A DNA stretch of 64,000 nucleotides from Steinernema hermaphroditum. Taxonomy: Eukaryota > Nematoda > Chromadorea > Rhabditida > Steinernematidae. The notes beneath the pieces are model-generated. The model was not told where the DNA came from. It worked only from the letters and a program-made list of their open reading frames with translations, and ran no database searches. The position numbers were made by a program, and so were the translations under genes. Shown piece after piece: positions 1 through 12,225 of this stretch (position 1 is the stretch's first letter; each line of letters begins with the position of its first letter). The stretch is taken from positions 12,772,001 through 12,836,000 of the forward strand of contig CM059622.1 in the NCBI GenBank assembly GCA_030435675.1. The letters are read 5' to 3'.

Positions 1-167
1 AATGGCTAGACACAGTAGTGCTCATTAATAGCAAATTGTCTTACGGCGTTGTAGAACCTTAATGACACGCTGAATGTTGCGCTGAATATAGCACTGGCCA
101 GTTGTAGGGTCTGTTAAGAGCACGATAATTACCTTTCAAACATTGCGAAGTTGAATGAAAAAGAAAG

Positions 168-436
168 ATTGGGTCGGGGGTTCGAACCCGTGACCTCCTA
201 GAACATGGCCTGACATGGAAGGCAGATGACTTATCCAGTGCGCCACATTGACAAGGGCGTTTCGTGCCGCCATACTCGTATATACTCCGCTACCCACAAA
301 TTTAAACCTCTTTTTCTCGCTGGTATCTGAGCGAGGGCACCTAATATTTTACACAGTTAATACACCCACCTAGACCTCCCGTTTGCCAATAGTCTCGCGC
401 CGATCTTAGAGTTGCATGATTGACCCTTCCCTTGTT
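168..436 (-). repeat. tRNA-derived SINE copy
   Basis: Read on the minus strand, the copy starts with a body of about 180 bases and ends in a tRNA-like part with a box A-like GGCGCACTGGATAAGTC and a box B-like GGGTTCGAACC. The same sequence recurs in opposite orientation at 49384-49638 and as diverged pieces at 9092-9187 and about 9424-9480. The tRNA-like part does not fold into a clean cloverleaf (acceptor and T stems mismatch), so it is a repeat and not a working tRNA gene. Confidence 0.8.
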
Positions 437-1709
437 AGTGTTCTCAAAAGGGTAGTCTTTCTGCTACACGAATCAGTCCCACGTAGTCTCGTATTTAAAC
501 AGCTTTCAAATAGGGTTTAATATTTTGAAACGCACTATCATTAATTATGCGTTTGGCCTTTGCTAATCAGCTGACTATCCTAGAAAGAGCTCTGAGATAA
601 GTGACCGTGTGAAAAAGGGCGGTTTCTTCATACCATTGTAAGGGTTGATACCTGTTAAGACACGTTTTTGGATGATAAAAATGAATTTTCTGCCTTGTGA
701 ATATGAGTAACCGTGTCACTATCATTGGCAAAAAGAATTTCGTTCATTTTGTGTTTTTGCATCTAAAATTGTCTCAAAGAAATGCAGATGTCGTTTCGAC
801 AATCCAGCTCACAGTCACATCTTCTTTTGAGACTACGTCCTAAGCCTGAGCAACAGTGGATAGCAGTTCCATAAAAGTGAATTAGGGACAAGACGATGCG
901 AAGTGCACGAATAGAACATTGAAAATTCATGCGATAAAGCGATAAATTTGTGAAAAGTGCGCTGATGAAAAACTTCACAGAACCATCTTGCCACTCTTTA
1001 TGTCTACCTTTTACATCCAAAAAGATGAGGTCGTTGTTTAAGTGAACCAAATAGAATGAGGCCAACGCGACCACTTCATATTTTATTCATGTGCGTTTTC
1101 GTGAGGTGCGACTCGATCAATTTTCGACGAAGAAACAGGAAGGGTTTCAGTGCTGATAGGTTTTGATGGCCACATTTTGGTGTCGATAGACTTGCCCGAC
1201 TTGCCTGGATTTGAACGCTAAAAATCTAATGGCCTAGTAGTGATCTAAGCCATAAATCTAAACAAGGCTTCTTATTCTGCTATTTGGTAAGGTGGCAAAG
1301 CGAAGGACACGAAACAGTCCCAAACATATCATCGCCAATGCCACCACGACACCATATTTGGTCACAAAACAAAATGCTAGAATAAAACGGGAGCAATAAC
1401 AAGCAGATCAAGTTATCCAAACAGCTAAACATTCAATAGAAATAGCATGCAATCGCAGGTCTAAAATTTCACATGTCCTCGGTAATGGCCTCGTTTAATG
1501 GCTAACGGCGTCACTTGTTTTCGATTGTGAGATAATTCGCGTGTACTCTTCAGGGGAATCGTTGCCGAACACCGCTCATCATGGCTTTGTTTTGAGATTA
1601 ACGTGGTTTTTATCAGTGGACACCAAGGGTGAACTTATATTTATCCTATAATCTTAGTACATCTCAGTTTCACCCTTCTTCGGATAGACATCTACATAAA
1701 TAGAACGAT
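437..1709. other. Intergenic, no gene supported
   Basis: Only short open frames are present and none has a recognisable motif or splice pattern. A minus-strand frame at 763-1074 is hydrophobic in places but matches nothing I recognise. Confidence 0.5.
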
Positions 1710-2258
1710 TCACGATCGACGTCGCCGGAACTGTTTGAAATTCTTGTAACTCTGCCTGATGAAATAAGAAAAACCTATTGTAACCGGAATCAAGAAAAAC
1801 GAGAAGATCGTGCGGTAGAAGCAGGCATCCATCGCCGCTGGTCTCGCATCTGAAACGTTCCATGATCGCCATCCGAAGCCAAAAGTCCAATCCTACCCTC
1901 ACGATCGAAAAACACAATAGATAGCCAGCTATCGGGAAACAGCAGCATCGAGAAGCTCGCAGCGAACACTATTGGCATAATGATGGAAATAATTATCTAA
2001 AAAGACGACGAATTTTGCAGAGAAGACGATGATTACACCCACGTTCATGATCAAAAAAGGAAATAGGAAGTCTGGGTCTTCGCTGGCAACTGCCTCGATG
2101 GCGCATAGAGATGATATGAACCACGTAATGTCGAGCAGTATTGAAAACGACGTCCAAAATCCTTTCACGTTGTACTCTTGTATGTCGACACGTACAGTGT
2201 GGATGAAGTCACATACTGTGATAAGAAGAATGAGTACTGCAACGTAGATGGTGGCCGT
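1710..2258 (-). CDS. Four-pass membrane protein, array copy A (5' exon not found)
   Basis: Three exons on the minus strand are supported: 2258-2043, 1996-1897 and 1849-1710, giving 151 residues and a stop. The first visible exon starts T-A-T after a TTTCAG acceptor, exactly as in copy B at 9725-10349, and holds two hydrophobic spans ending in PFLIMN. The last exon holds further spans and ends with a Tyr-Lys-Asn-Phe-Lys motif and an Arg run, matching the family's C-terminal C-Y-x-x-F-K signature. The final intron is 47 bases. The short Cys-cluster first exon seen in copies B and D was not located; an in-frame ATG at 2285 could be the start instead. The layout recalls small tetraspan families such as LAPTM, but no family can be assigned by eye. 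Confidence 0.65.
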
Positions 2259-2285
2259 CTGAAATTGTGATTGACCGCTTTGCAA

Positions 2286-4543
2286 TAACTTAATTCGTGA
2301 ATGAGAATTGTTTGAGCATAGTTTTATTCATGGAATCAAGTCGTAAAGTCGTTCGTGAATGAATGGTTACAAGCCTAACATCGCAAGTGCATCGTTGTGG
2401 TGTAACAGTCTGTTTCCTTTATAAATCAGTCAGATCACACCATCTGTGTTATTTTTTGCTCAAAATGTTTCCTTAATAAAAGAGGCTGAACCGAAAATAG
2501 TTCTCTTTGGGAAGGCCTTCTGTAAGATTTCCGGCATATACTACATTTAGTCTGTAATGAACCACTGGCGTAAAATATCAATTTGAACAGTTGGCAATAA
2601 ATTGCAACAAAGAGACGTGAAAATATTGAGTTGGTAAACAACTTTGATGAACAAAAATAAGGAGTGAGACGAGGCGACAAGGAAATCCTACATACTTGAT
2701 TGGTGGTTATATCCGGGTGCAACTTTGTGTAAACTTATGAGATTGCAAAAAAAAAAAAATAAATCTGAAAAATGTGAACAGGAACAAAAATTCTTGCCGC
2801 TTTATTGTTTTATGCTTTTGAGGGTCAACAGTCAGTCGTTTGAAACATAATCTACAGCACAGTAAGCTTTTATGTATTATTTAATCGTCAAAAATACGTC
2901 CTTGTTTTAGGCTCCTGGAACTTCTGAGACGGCAAAAACGCCACAACTTCTTTTCTTCGCTGCTTGGTGACAAAATCGGTCAAAATTTGGAAGTCGTGTC
3001 AGGTAATCATTGGAAACCACACTAAATGGCTCTGTGCACAAAAATTGGACGAACTTTGTCTTTGGGTTAAATGAGAAATTTCAAAATCAAAATGATCTCG
3101 GATAATTTGTTTTAAAAATAGACCATAACAAGTGCTCAACGTAAAATTAACAAAAATGCACGGCTTATCTAGTAAGGAATTGCTAGAACTTGAAAAAAAG
3201 AGAAGAAAGACTTTCAGTGCTTTCATTCGATAGTTTACCAACATAAAAGCACTGCGTATGAAACGAAGGTCTATGAACGGCGACCTTGGCCCAACTCACC
3301 AAGTGACCTCCAACGGCGCTTACCAGCACGAGTTGGAAAAACATGGACAACTGTAATATGATGTGCATTTCGGAAGAGCTAAGGGTGTGGAAAAAATACA
3401 TCGTTCGAATTTGTGGAGCTGTTAATCTCGAAAACGTCATTTTACAGAAAAAGCATTTTTTACAAAAAAAAACGATACCTTAACTTTGATTCTTCCACAT
3501 AAACATCGTATCCGCTTATACTTTCTCCGGCTGCGTCTTCTGGTCGGTCTCGGAATTGGGATTTCCAAGTGGACCATATCTTCCACCATCGTTTATCGTA
3601 TTTTCTGAAATAAGGCTTTCGCTCAAACGGAATTAGCGCAATTGTACCCTTAGCAGCAGACGGCACAAGTTAAGCCGCAGTGCAGCGTTTAATTAACATT
3701 CCTGAATGCTAATTAAGGCGCCACGCAATTACGTAATGCGAATTTTTGAAAGCCGAGTTCCATTGGCCGATTGTTTGATTTCCAGGTTTGAGTCGCGATG
3801 GGTGATTTTTCAGGATGTTTGTTTTTGGACCAAGGGGTGAGCATATATCTCCGAGAAGGAACGGCTCTTAGATCAGGAACAGCAACTTATGTCTCGGAGA
3901 GGGAACGGCTCTTAAACCAGTCGATTCGGTTGGACTATTGAAAAAGGAAGCCTATTTTAGTAATGTCTGCGGCTAGGACAAAGGGGATGGTGCATTGTTA
4001 TGGGTGGTAAATTATCTCACTACACTATGGGTTGTTAGCCTTCGTTGATTTGGCGGAATATTCTGTCTGCAGAGGCCTCAACTCAGCAATGGAACAACGT
4101 TGCGATCTTCTATAGGTTCCCAATTAGATCAGAGATCAACATTGGGCACGTGTAAAGCGGGAGCTTGGCTACCGATTGATCCCGCTTCCGTCACACATCA
4201 TGGTGACAATGGGCAATCGCCACACGTCATGATCGAACGGTTCGTTGAGAACCGCTCTGTTGTGAACGTTTTCCTCATCAATCGAAAAGAATACCCACAG
4301 TATAGTTTCGACAACTTCCATGATGGAGAACAGTCTCCAATCATTGAAACCTACAAAAGAAACTGGATTTACATAGATGTCACTCTGAGCGTCACCAGAT
4401 GCGATAAGTTCATCGCGAGTGATTTATGGCATCTCAGTGCACGATAGACGGCAACAAATGACTTTGCATCTTAAGGTCCTCTACGACTGGTCTCACCTTA
4501 GGATGCTCATTGAATCATTGAAACAATACTGCAGACTTGTGTG
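2286..4543. other. Intergenic, no gene supported
   Basis: AT-rich sequence with short open frames only. An imperfect direct repeat of about 23 bases lies at 3848-3870 and 3892-3914 (core GGAACGGCTCTTA). No coding exon or RNA gene could be supported. Confidence 0.45.
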
Positions 4544-5846
4544 TACAGGGTTATCGGAAAGTTCTGGAACGTGAAAAACACAATTTTTCTCAAACAAAAC
4601 CATTTTAACTCCAAAAATGAACAATACTACGTTATTCAGCACGCTCAATTACACAAAAAACGTGAATTTCATTCAAAATGGCCTCCTCTAGCGTCGATAG
4701 AAGGCCTTCACTCGCTTCTTGAAATTTTCGACGATCGCCGCGGGTGTTTCCACGCTGATTTCTTCCCAAGCGGCCCGGAGATCGCGGTTCAGGTCGTCCA
4801 CGGTGGCGTGTCTTCTTCGGCAGGCCTTTTCCTCCAAAATGGACCAAATCGCGTAGTCCATCGGGTTTAAATCCGGCGAGTTTGAGGGCCAAAATGACTT
4901 TTCCCAAAACCACGGGATTTGGTCTTCCAAGAAGCTCATCGTTGATTTGGATCCATGGGCCGGTGCCCAGTCATGCTGAAATACCCGTCCGTGGTCCTAT
5001 AAGTGTTTTTCGGTCCAGGGAATCAGAAGCTTCACCAAGATCTCTTATTGCTACACCTGAGAGTCCATTTCCGCACCTTTTTCAACGAAAACCGGGAAAA
5101 TTTTTCTAGTTGCGCAGATTTCGCCCCAAACCATCACAGAATTGGGGAAATGGCTTGTTTCAACGTGCTTCGTAAGCGAAGAGCCTTTCTGCAGCAGGTA
5201 ACAGTGATTCTGGGAGTTGCGGACCGCTTAGATGGTAAAAATCTTCTCATCGGATAAGACCACATTGGCGAATCCGGACCCGCGGCTCTCAGCTCTCAGC
5301 TTCTTGCACTTCTGAAGCCGTTCGGCCTTTTTCGCATCGGTTAGCAGGTGTCCGCGGCTTATTTTGTAGCTCTTGAAATGCAGATCCTCGGTGACAAGCT
5401 TGTACATCGATTAGTAGCCGATTTTGTACGTCTTGGCCAGCTTCATGATGGATCGGTCGGGATTGCGCTTGATCATCTTCCGAACGGCCTCTCGGACTTG
5501 TGGAGTTATTGCAGTCCTTTCTCTTCCGCTTCGGGGACGGTCCTTGACGTCGCCAGTTTCCCAGAATCGGTCCAGCACGCGTTTGACGGCATCTCGGCGA
5601 AGTTTGAGGGTCTTGCAAATCTCGGGATTCGACCTTCCGCCGCAATGGAGCTCAACGATCGCGGAACGCACACTTTCGGAGACCATTTTTACCCTGAATA
5701 ACAGCAAATACAGCATAATTGACAGTGAATATAAGGTAAAAAGGGTCGCGCAACACGAATATAACGAGCAATACGCGCAAAAACTCCGAAAAATTGTGAA
5801 AATTAGTATTGCAAAAAATGTTCCAGAACTTTCCGATAACCCTGTA
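4544..5846 (-). mobile_element. Mariner-type (DD37D) transposon, degraded
   Basis: The element carries perfect 25-base terminal inverted repeats (CAGGGTTATCGGAAAGTTCT plus GGAAC) at 4546-4570 and 5820-5844. They are flanked by TA at 4544-4545 and 5845-5846, the usual Tc1/mariner target duplication. The body is 1299 bases and encodes one transposase-like frame on the minus strand. Perfect repeats beside a multiply stopped frame suggest either recent mobilisation in trans or recent decay of the coding part. Confidence 0.92.
4688..5686 (-). pseudogene. Mariner transposase remnant, five in-frame stops
   Basis: A single frame of 332 codons runs from ATG at 5686 to the stop at 4688. It shows an N-terminal helix-turn-helix region followed by an arginine/proline stretch (DRPRSGR), then the catalytic region. 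The three acidic sites lie in LSDEKIF, HDWAPAH and SPDLNPMD. The second and third Asp are separated by 37 residues, which places it in the DD37D (maT-like) branch of mariners and not the DD34D branch. Stops interrupt the frame at 5411, 5228, 5051, 5045 and 4997. No frameshift is needed to read it end to end. It cannot encode an active transposase as it stands. Confidence 0.9.
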
Positions 5847-7096
5847 GATGCTTTTTGGGCCGTCCTGAATTCAGTACAGAGTGACCTGAAATCAACGGTC
5901 TTATGCGGAAATAGAAACCAAATTATTAAAAAAAAAAGAAATTTACGAATCATATGTAAAAACAAGATCAGATGTATGGTTTTAGACGCAAATACCCAAA
6001 CAACAGCCGTCCATTTGAAGACTTTAAGCTCACTTTAAGTGGAAGGCTCATTCAGTTGCACCTGAACACCACCTGCACACACCGGCCAACCGGTGGACAC
6101 ATCTCAACACCAATCCACAAACAATGATATCACTGAAAAAAGACGAAGAGCCCCCAAATTGGACAAGTAAAACTAAGAGCTGTCTATATGTATTATTCAA
6201 AACATGGTGAGTTGAGGCTGACGATTCGAGATATACACAACTCAAGTAAAAGACGAGAGCTTACGTTATTGAGACGCCATTTTCAACTCAACAACTCAAG
6301 CTCACCCTTAAAAGGGCGTTCATCTCATCCGCCATATGACATCAACATAGACATCAACACATGACTGCCGAACATCCTGTTTATGGAGTAGCTTCCATCG
6401 TGTGACTTTTCGTCTTTTGCCAATTTCACGGAATTGGATCTGACTTCGGCTTGTTCAAATTATAGTTGACACATGAAAACAAGCCTCGTAGGCTTTCTTT
6501 TCTCGAAAAGGGAACATGCAGTGCTTTGTGAACTCCGAGGAAAAGCAGATGTTATCGAAAGGACGTTGCTCGAAGAGCAAGAAGAGAAAACACCTAAAAA
6601 TAAGTAGCTGAAAACAACACCAGTCCAGTACAGTTTATGTCCACACGGGATGGAGCAGAGTAGGCATCGTTTTTTGACCGAATAACTCATTTTTCGGGTT
6701 ATACAAGCGTGGAACACTCACCGTCTCTTGACTCACACTGAAGAGCAGCAAATGATAATTATGGATTGTTACAATCTTCACTGATTCACTAGAAGTGCTT
6801 AGGAAACGCGAGGAAGGATGTTACATCAGTACGTAAAGGAAACAAAGAGACGAAAGGAGATGTTCGAGCGCACCCCATCATAAGAGCTTCTCAAAAGGAG
6901 CTGAATCAGGGGGAGGGATTTTGTTTGTCGCAAATTTAAGCGGCTTAAGCAATTGTTATAATGCTTGAGATGAACATAGAGGTTGTCTTATTCAACATTT
7001 ATTCAATTGGATAGGGCATGTAGTTTTTAATCGAGAGATTATGGGAATACAATGGATGACAAGAAGCATCTCTTCTTTAGAAACATCTTTACTTGA
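5847..7096. other. Intergenic, possible remnant of the membrane family
   Basis: No gene can be supported. A short minus-strand frame near 6650-6690 contains KRCLLCSIP, which resembles the Cys-cluster first exon of the membrane protein array, but no matching second exon follows, so it may be a relic. Confidence 0.4.
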
Positions 7097-7323
7097 TCAT
7101 CGAAAGTAGCTCATGTAGATAGCCCAGCCGAAATCGACTACAGTTATGAGCAGTACGACAACGGCGATAATGAGAACAGCTGTCTGAAGAGGAAATGAAT
7201 TTAGGTTATGAGATATGGACTTAAACTAACTCTGATGCTACACCTACAGCATAGGCACCGGACATCGTTGTTCTCCGTTGCGCTTGCTCGATTCTGACCT
7301 TCCTGTTCAACAGTTTTGTCCAT
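7097..7323 (-). CDS. 59-residue single-span membrane protein of the array family
   Basis: Two exons (7323-7231 and 7183-7097) flank a 47-base GTTAGT...TTCAG intron in phase 0. Exon 1 encodes a polar head ending in the Cys cluster RCLCCRCSIR. Exon 2 begins T-A-V-L and encodes one hydrophobic span followed by a short tail and stop. Exon 1 corresponds to the Cys-cluster exon of copy B and exon 2 to the first half of its two-span exon, with the same splice position and phase. Unlike the other members it stops after one membrane span, so it is either a real micro-protein or a truncated copy. No further matching exon was found downstream. Confidence 0.6.
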
Positions 7324-7589
7324 ATCGCAACAGATGAGAAATGGCAACAGAAGAGCGGCTCAGTAAGGGGATAGTGAATCCCAATCGATGCATTACATCC
7401 GAAAAATGGGATTTTGCTAATGGAGACTCAATGGGCTAATTTGATGGTTTTCAGCTATCCGTTAATGGATTTGCACATAAATGGAACGATTCAAAATGCT
7501 GTTTCTTGTCATTTAATGGAAAAACAATCCTCTCTTGTCAGTGATTGACACAGTTCATCTTGGCTCTATTAGGAAATAATGACCAAATC

Positions 7590-7780
7590 TGTTTTGGGCC
7601 GACAAAATTGTATTTTAGTTGACAAAAATGCACTAGATTGACAGAACTATACTTCATTGACAAAAATGTATTAAATTGAAAGAATTGTATTTATGTTGAC
7701 AAAACTCTATTTTGACTGACAAAACAGATTTCGAAAACAAAAACAAAACTAAATTCCACTGACAAAACTATAAATCATCT
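7590..7780 (+). repeat. 19-base tandem repeat, core TTGACAAAA
   Basis: At least five to six diverged units of about 19-21 bases with core TTGACAAAACTNTATT run head to tail. Related tracts lie at 18400-18545 and, inverted, at about 19105-19185, each preceded by a shared GGAAATAGTGACCAAAT-like leader, so this is a dispersed family and not a private microsatellite. Confidence 0.75.
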
Positions 7781-9091
7781 ACATGACATAATATCATTGA
7801 ATGGGGAAGGTTTACTGCTGCCAACAAGGTCCACCATCAAAAGAATACACCTGGAAATATTGGGTTGAAACATTAAAAATGACCGTTTTTAAAAGTGAAT
7901 GTTTAAAGACCACAAAAACGCTCATTTCACTTAAGGTATTCACCATTCGATTGCTCAACGTCAGTCGTCTTTTCGGGAAGGAGCCGGATACTTCCTTCTG
8001 TAGAAAGTCCGAGGCTTGAGGTCAAAAACTGATTCGGTCTGATTTTCGACCTCTTTGCCTTGTTCTGCGTGGTTTCCTGTGATGTTTCTATTTATCGATC
8101 AGTACAGATTACATCAAGATAGACCTGGGAGAGTGATAGATAAACAGCAAAAAAGAAATCTTTCAGCTCGAAATGGAGAGCCATTATGAGGGTCAACTTA
8201 AAAAAAGCGGTCTCGGGCACTCGTACTTTTTGAGAATCCGATGGTCATTTTTTCTTTTTTTTTCCCGTTTCTTTAACGCAGAAGTGAACTCGTGGAGCCG
8301 CTACGGCTCTCCATTCAAACGAGTCGTCGAAGTTTGCTGCAAAACGAGAAAGAAAGTTGGTCTCTTTTTGACCTGTCGAAAACGAAAAGATCAATTTAAA
8401 CCGGTCTACCTCCAGGTCTCAATGGAAGATGCGCTTTCAGGTAATCTTAAAATCCTGTTTTTAGTTTTTTTTTTTTGCTTTTTTACGCCGTTCATAAAAG
8501 TAGCAAAAGCCTCACTACATCAAATCAAACATTGCTCAAATTGTCTGTAAAGAACTGTCTCGACTCAGTATCAATAGTTTAGTCTTCAGATTTCCAGCGG
8601 ACGAATTATACACATACGTACACACAGCTGTTTTCCGCATGTCATCCACTGCAAAGAGTGCAAACTGCTTTGTTTGGCAACTCGACTTCTTCTTATTACG
8701 TCGGTGACATCTTAATATGTCGTGTAGAACAGGGACAACAGGAAAATAGGAAAAGTACCCTCTAATCCACCGTCTGCGAGATACCGCCGATGAGCAATGC
8801 AACAGAATAGTGTTTGGACGTCATGCGACGGAAACAATAGTTCATCATCAGAGTGACCTAAAATAAAACGATCTCTGCAATTTTGGACGACTTTGCTAAG
8901 AGTTATGTATCGAAGATGGGACTTTAGTTCAGTTGCTGCATTCCGCCATCGCGTTTCCGCTGGATTCTGCTCCTCGACGACACCGCCAAGCTCAAGATAC
9001 CCTAGAACTGCGGTCTGTGCGCACTTCGGAAGGTTGCCTTGCAAGAAAATTATAACCAATTTTATGGAAAAGCTTTGCATGCCATTATTAT
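7781..9091. other. Intergenic, no gene supported
   Basis: Plus-strand frame 8173-8550 is Lys/Phe-rich and overlaps T-runs; minus frame 8712-9080 has possible splice sites but no family match. Neither is convincing as a gene. Confidence 0.4.
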
Positions 9092-9187
9092 ACCACTAAA
9101 GGGAACGGTCAATCATGTGGTGGTAAGATCAACGCGAGACTAGGCCTAGGTGATCAGATGAACTGTGCAAAAAACATACCTGCTCAA
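9092..9187 (+). repeat. SINE fragment (5' body only)
   Basis: The run GGGAACGGTCAATCATG followed by a TAGGCCTAGGTGA region matches the 5' body of the SINE at 49384-49638 but lacks the tRNA-like part. A second, more diverged fragment in opposite orientation lies at about 9424-9480. Confidence 0.6.
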
Positions 9188-9724
9188 ACGCGCTCTGTCA
9201 AAAACGATACGGTATCCTTTCTCATCCGCGTAGCATTCATTTCTCATCAGCAATTCCCAAGTGATCGAGTATATACTTAACGAGCATCAGACAGTCTATC
9301 AGACCGTTGCCCGGAGTAAACACTTTGCAACCAATAATAGTTTAAACATACACTAAGTCACTTGGGAATCATCGGTGGGAAACACACGTCAGAAAAGAAA
9401 CATAACACATCCTTCCTAACATATGTCGATTTCGTCGATTTTAGCGTCACATAATTGACCCTTCCTTGCCAGTGCATTTTATGATCATCTTCTTTTAGCA
9501 TCAACAGAACCACAGAACTTATTTGGATTCTGTCTTCTAAAAACAACCCGCACAACAAGTTGCTGTAAGCGAAGAGTTTGGCTTGGGACGTTCAAGTTTA
9601 CCCTCTCACGATAGTCAGTCAATACGAATCATCACCTACTTTCACCAGATTTTGAATGAAACCAAAAATGATCCAACACAAGCACATGATCATAATATTG
9701 ACATCGAGCGCATGAGAAATTCGT

Positions 9725-10349
9725 TCAGTAGGTGCAATCGTAGTTTGTGGTGCAGACTTTGTTGTTTGCCTTGAAGTTCCTGTAGCAACACCTGACTATC
9801 AGTGTGAAGTAGACGTCAAGCGGAAGGCTCATCAGAAAGAAGAGGAAATAAATCATCGCCGCTACTTGGACTTCGACAACTTGGATTGATAGGAAAGTGA
9901 CGATAGAAGCGAGCAGACCGATGACGAAAGCGCCAGTTGAGATTACCTGAAGGATGAGGATGCGGTTCTTATAAGCTAACATACCATCATAATGTAGAAA
10001 GGCCTAAGCCAGCTATGATTCTCGTCGGCGACTGCGGCGATAGCCAGCGCCGCCGAGCACGTCCAAATGATATCGCTGATACAGCGACAGATGGCCCAAA
10101 CATCTCGATGCCGATCCATTTGAAGGAAAAACAGTGTGTAGCCGCCATCAATTCCGGCGAGGAGAATGACGAGAACTGCGATGAAGAGGGTGGCTGTCTA
10201 AGAAGGATCGTTTATTTTTCGAATTCGATAAAACACACCTGTGCTTTTGGCATGCAGCAAAAGCAACAAACGCGCGAATAGCGCTTTGATCTGTGACATC
10301 GCAGAGGATAATTGGTTCCAGTTTCGAGATGAGCCGTCAGAGTGTCCAT
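9725..10349 (-). CDS. Four-pass membrane protein, array copy B (complete)
   Basis: This is the reference copy of the family. Exons 10349-10239, 10197-9985 and 9946-9725 give 181 residues; the introns are only 41 and 38 bases, both phase 0. Exon 1 encodes a 37-residue head ending in CCFCCMPKAQ, probably cytoplasmic and possibly lipid-modified at the Cys cluster (inference). Exon 2 carries membrane spans 1 and 2 and ends in RPFYIMM. Exon 3 carries spans 3 and 4, then VRCCYRNFK and a short Cys-containing tail. The start was chosen because it is the ATG that opens the Cys-cluster exon in frame. The exon-to-domain match to copies A, C, D, E and F is strong; the function is unknown. Confidence 0.8.
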
Positions 10350-11066
10350 GGCGCCAAGCAGACAAGGAATTAAAAAGGAAGGTCGAAGTGACGTCGGAAC
10401 TGCAAATTGCAAAAGGAGGAAATGCGCATTCGCTTCAAGGAACGCCGATCGATGAGAGGGGCTCCAAAAATGGCAGCATTGGCTTATGGCCATGATATGT
10501 GTACATAGTTGCCGTAATTCATCACTGATAGGCGATTAAGGGGCTTGATGTTTGACCAAGGACGGAAGAGTTTTATCATTGTCCTTGAGTACATCATTGT
10601 GGAGGCTTTTAAGGTTGAAGTGGCCATTGAAAAGGTGAAAGAGCCACATGCCCTATCCGCATGTTTTACGAATAGATTTCTTTCGATGCATCTGGTAGCG
10701 TTTGAGAATATCATGCGCCAGCTTCGAGAAGGTGCTTCAACTGGACGCAACTAAATAGGCATATTATCCGTACTCACCGAGGACACATCCGTTTCCCACC
10801 GGCTGTTCCTAAGTGAGCCAACATGATACATACCTGAAGAGCATTTGGTAACAATGGTAACTTTAAAAACAATGTAGATGTTCGGGTTCAGCAGATTCGG
10901 CAACCATCCGACGATTCGGCTCTTATTGGGCGGGATACTTCTCCGATTCCACCAGTTTTTTTTCCATGACTGGGCTCACTAACCCCTGGCCCGTTCGCCT
11001 CTTCGATCGTCTTCCTTCTGCTTTGCTCGGTTGCTTCTGGAGACGACAAATTCAGAGCTCACCACT
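10350..11066. other. Intergenic, no gene supported
   Basis: Short frames on both strands (10484-10754) lack splice support or motifs. The right end contains the left target-site copy of the foldback element that follows. Confidence 0.4.
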
Positions 11067-11445
11067 AGAGATGAAATACCACACGCAACGGCTGGAGAAT
11101 ACATGGACAGAATAAGCACGGATATCGTTTGCCTAATTTGCTTCGCCAGTGCACATAGAGTAGTTAAATAATTAATCTACACTTTCGTTACCGGATACCG
11201 CAACTTTCAATTCAAAAATTGAGAGAAAATCCAACGGCTGACTCCAACCGGCTGGGCCAACCGGTTGGAGCCAGCCGTTGAATTTTCTTCCGATTTTTGC
11301 ATCCAAAGTTTCGAAATCTGAATTCGAAAGTGTAGATCAATTATTTAACTACTCTATGCACACTGGCGAAGCAAATTTAGCCACCGATATTCGTGCTTAT
11401 TCTGTCCATGTATGCTCCAGCCGTTGCGTGTGGCATTCCATCTCT
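11067..11445. mobile_element. 379-base foldback element with 10-base target duplication
   Basis: The two halves are long inverted repeats meeting near CCGGCTGGGCCAACCGG at about 11250. The ends read AGAGATG...CATCTCT. The element is flanked by GCTCACCACT at both 11057-11066 and 11446-11455. Long terminal repeats with a 9-10 base target duplication are typical of Mutator-like (MULE) non-autonomous elements. No coding capacity is seen. Confidence 0.8.
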
Positions 11446-11719
11446 GCTCACCACTGATAGTGGGAAGTTCGACCTCGTAGAGTTCGAGCCAGTCAGTATC
11501 CGAACCTTTTAACCAGGGAACTTGTGTTAGCAAATAAATATCGATCTTCGACCAAGTTCAGCTCAATTGAGATCCACTGAAATGTTCATAAACGGCTTTG
11601 TCACCCTTGTTCTCGCAGCAAACTCCATTTATCGACTATATATACATTGTTCACACAGCTATCCGAATCGGCGTCAATATTCTCAAACACATCTTCCAAA
11701 GACAACATCATTAATTACT

Positions 11720-12225
11720 TTAAAGTCCTGCCTCCGCGCAACGTTGTACTTCAACTTCGCGTCTTCGCTTCGCTTTGAATCCTTGATAACAGTCCTTGAC
11801 GACCGAAGTGCAGTAGAGGAAGAATGGAAATACCACAAACAAGAGGAGAAAGAAGGGAATGGAAGATACATCCTCCTTTTTTGCTACAAAATGATATAAG
11901 AAATGGATAGTGCATACCAAAGCGGAATTGCCAAGAACGGCCGACGTGAACACCTAAACAGGAACACTGGTTCACTTGAATAGAGCTAGAGAAGCATTAC
12001 CAACATCAGGTAGAATGGATATACGAGCGAAGGACTGTCGTTTAGCATGGCGTACAGGGTTAACAGTGAAGTAGCGATCCACCAGAAGCAGCCACTGAGA
12101 TTAGCAAGAAACAGAAGTGATACTTCCTGAGCCATGCGAGAAGTTTCCTTTCCTATACCTATAGTCGCGATTAGTTGGATGATCGCACCCACAAAAGCGA
12201 GAAGGGCAATTATTGTGGTGAAAGT
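11720..12225 (-). CDS. Four-pass membrane protein, array copy C (5' exon not found)
   Basis: Exons 12225-12001 and 11953-11720 are joined by a 47-base intron starting GTAATG in phase 0, giving 152 residues. The first visible exon opens T-F-T-T after TTTCAG, carries two hydrophobic spans and ends VYPFYLML, the family motif before the intron. The second exon has two spans and ends VVKDCYQGFKAKRRR, the family C-terminal signature followed by a basic tail. A Cys-cluster first exon could not be placed with confidence upstream. Orientation and gene order match the rest of the minus-strand array. Confidence 0.68.

Noticed and set aside
8712..9080. Minus-strand frame with TAVL after a CAG, resembling the membrane family's second exon
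   Set aside because: Only the first four residues fit; the rest is polar and the expected hydrophobic spans are missing. A following VTLMMNYCFRRM phrase is too short to support a copy.
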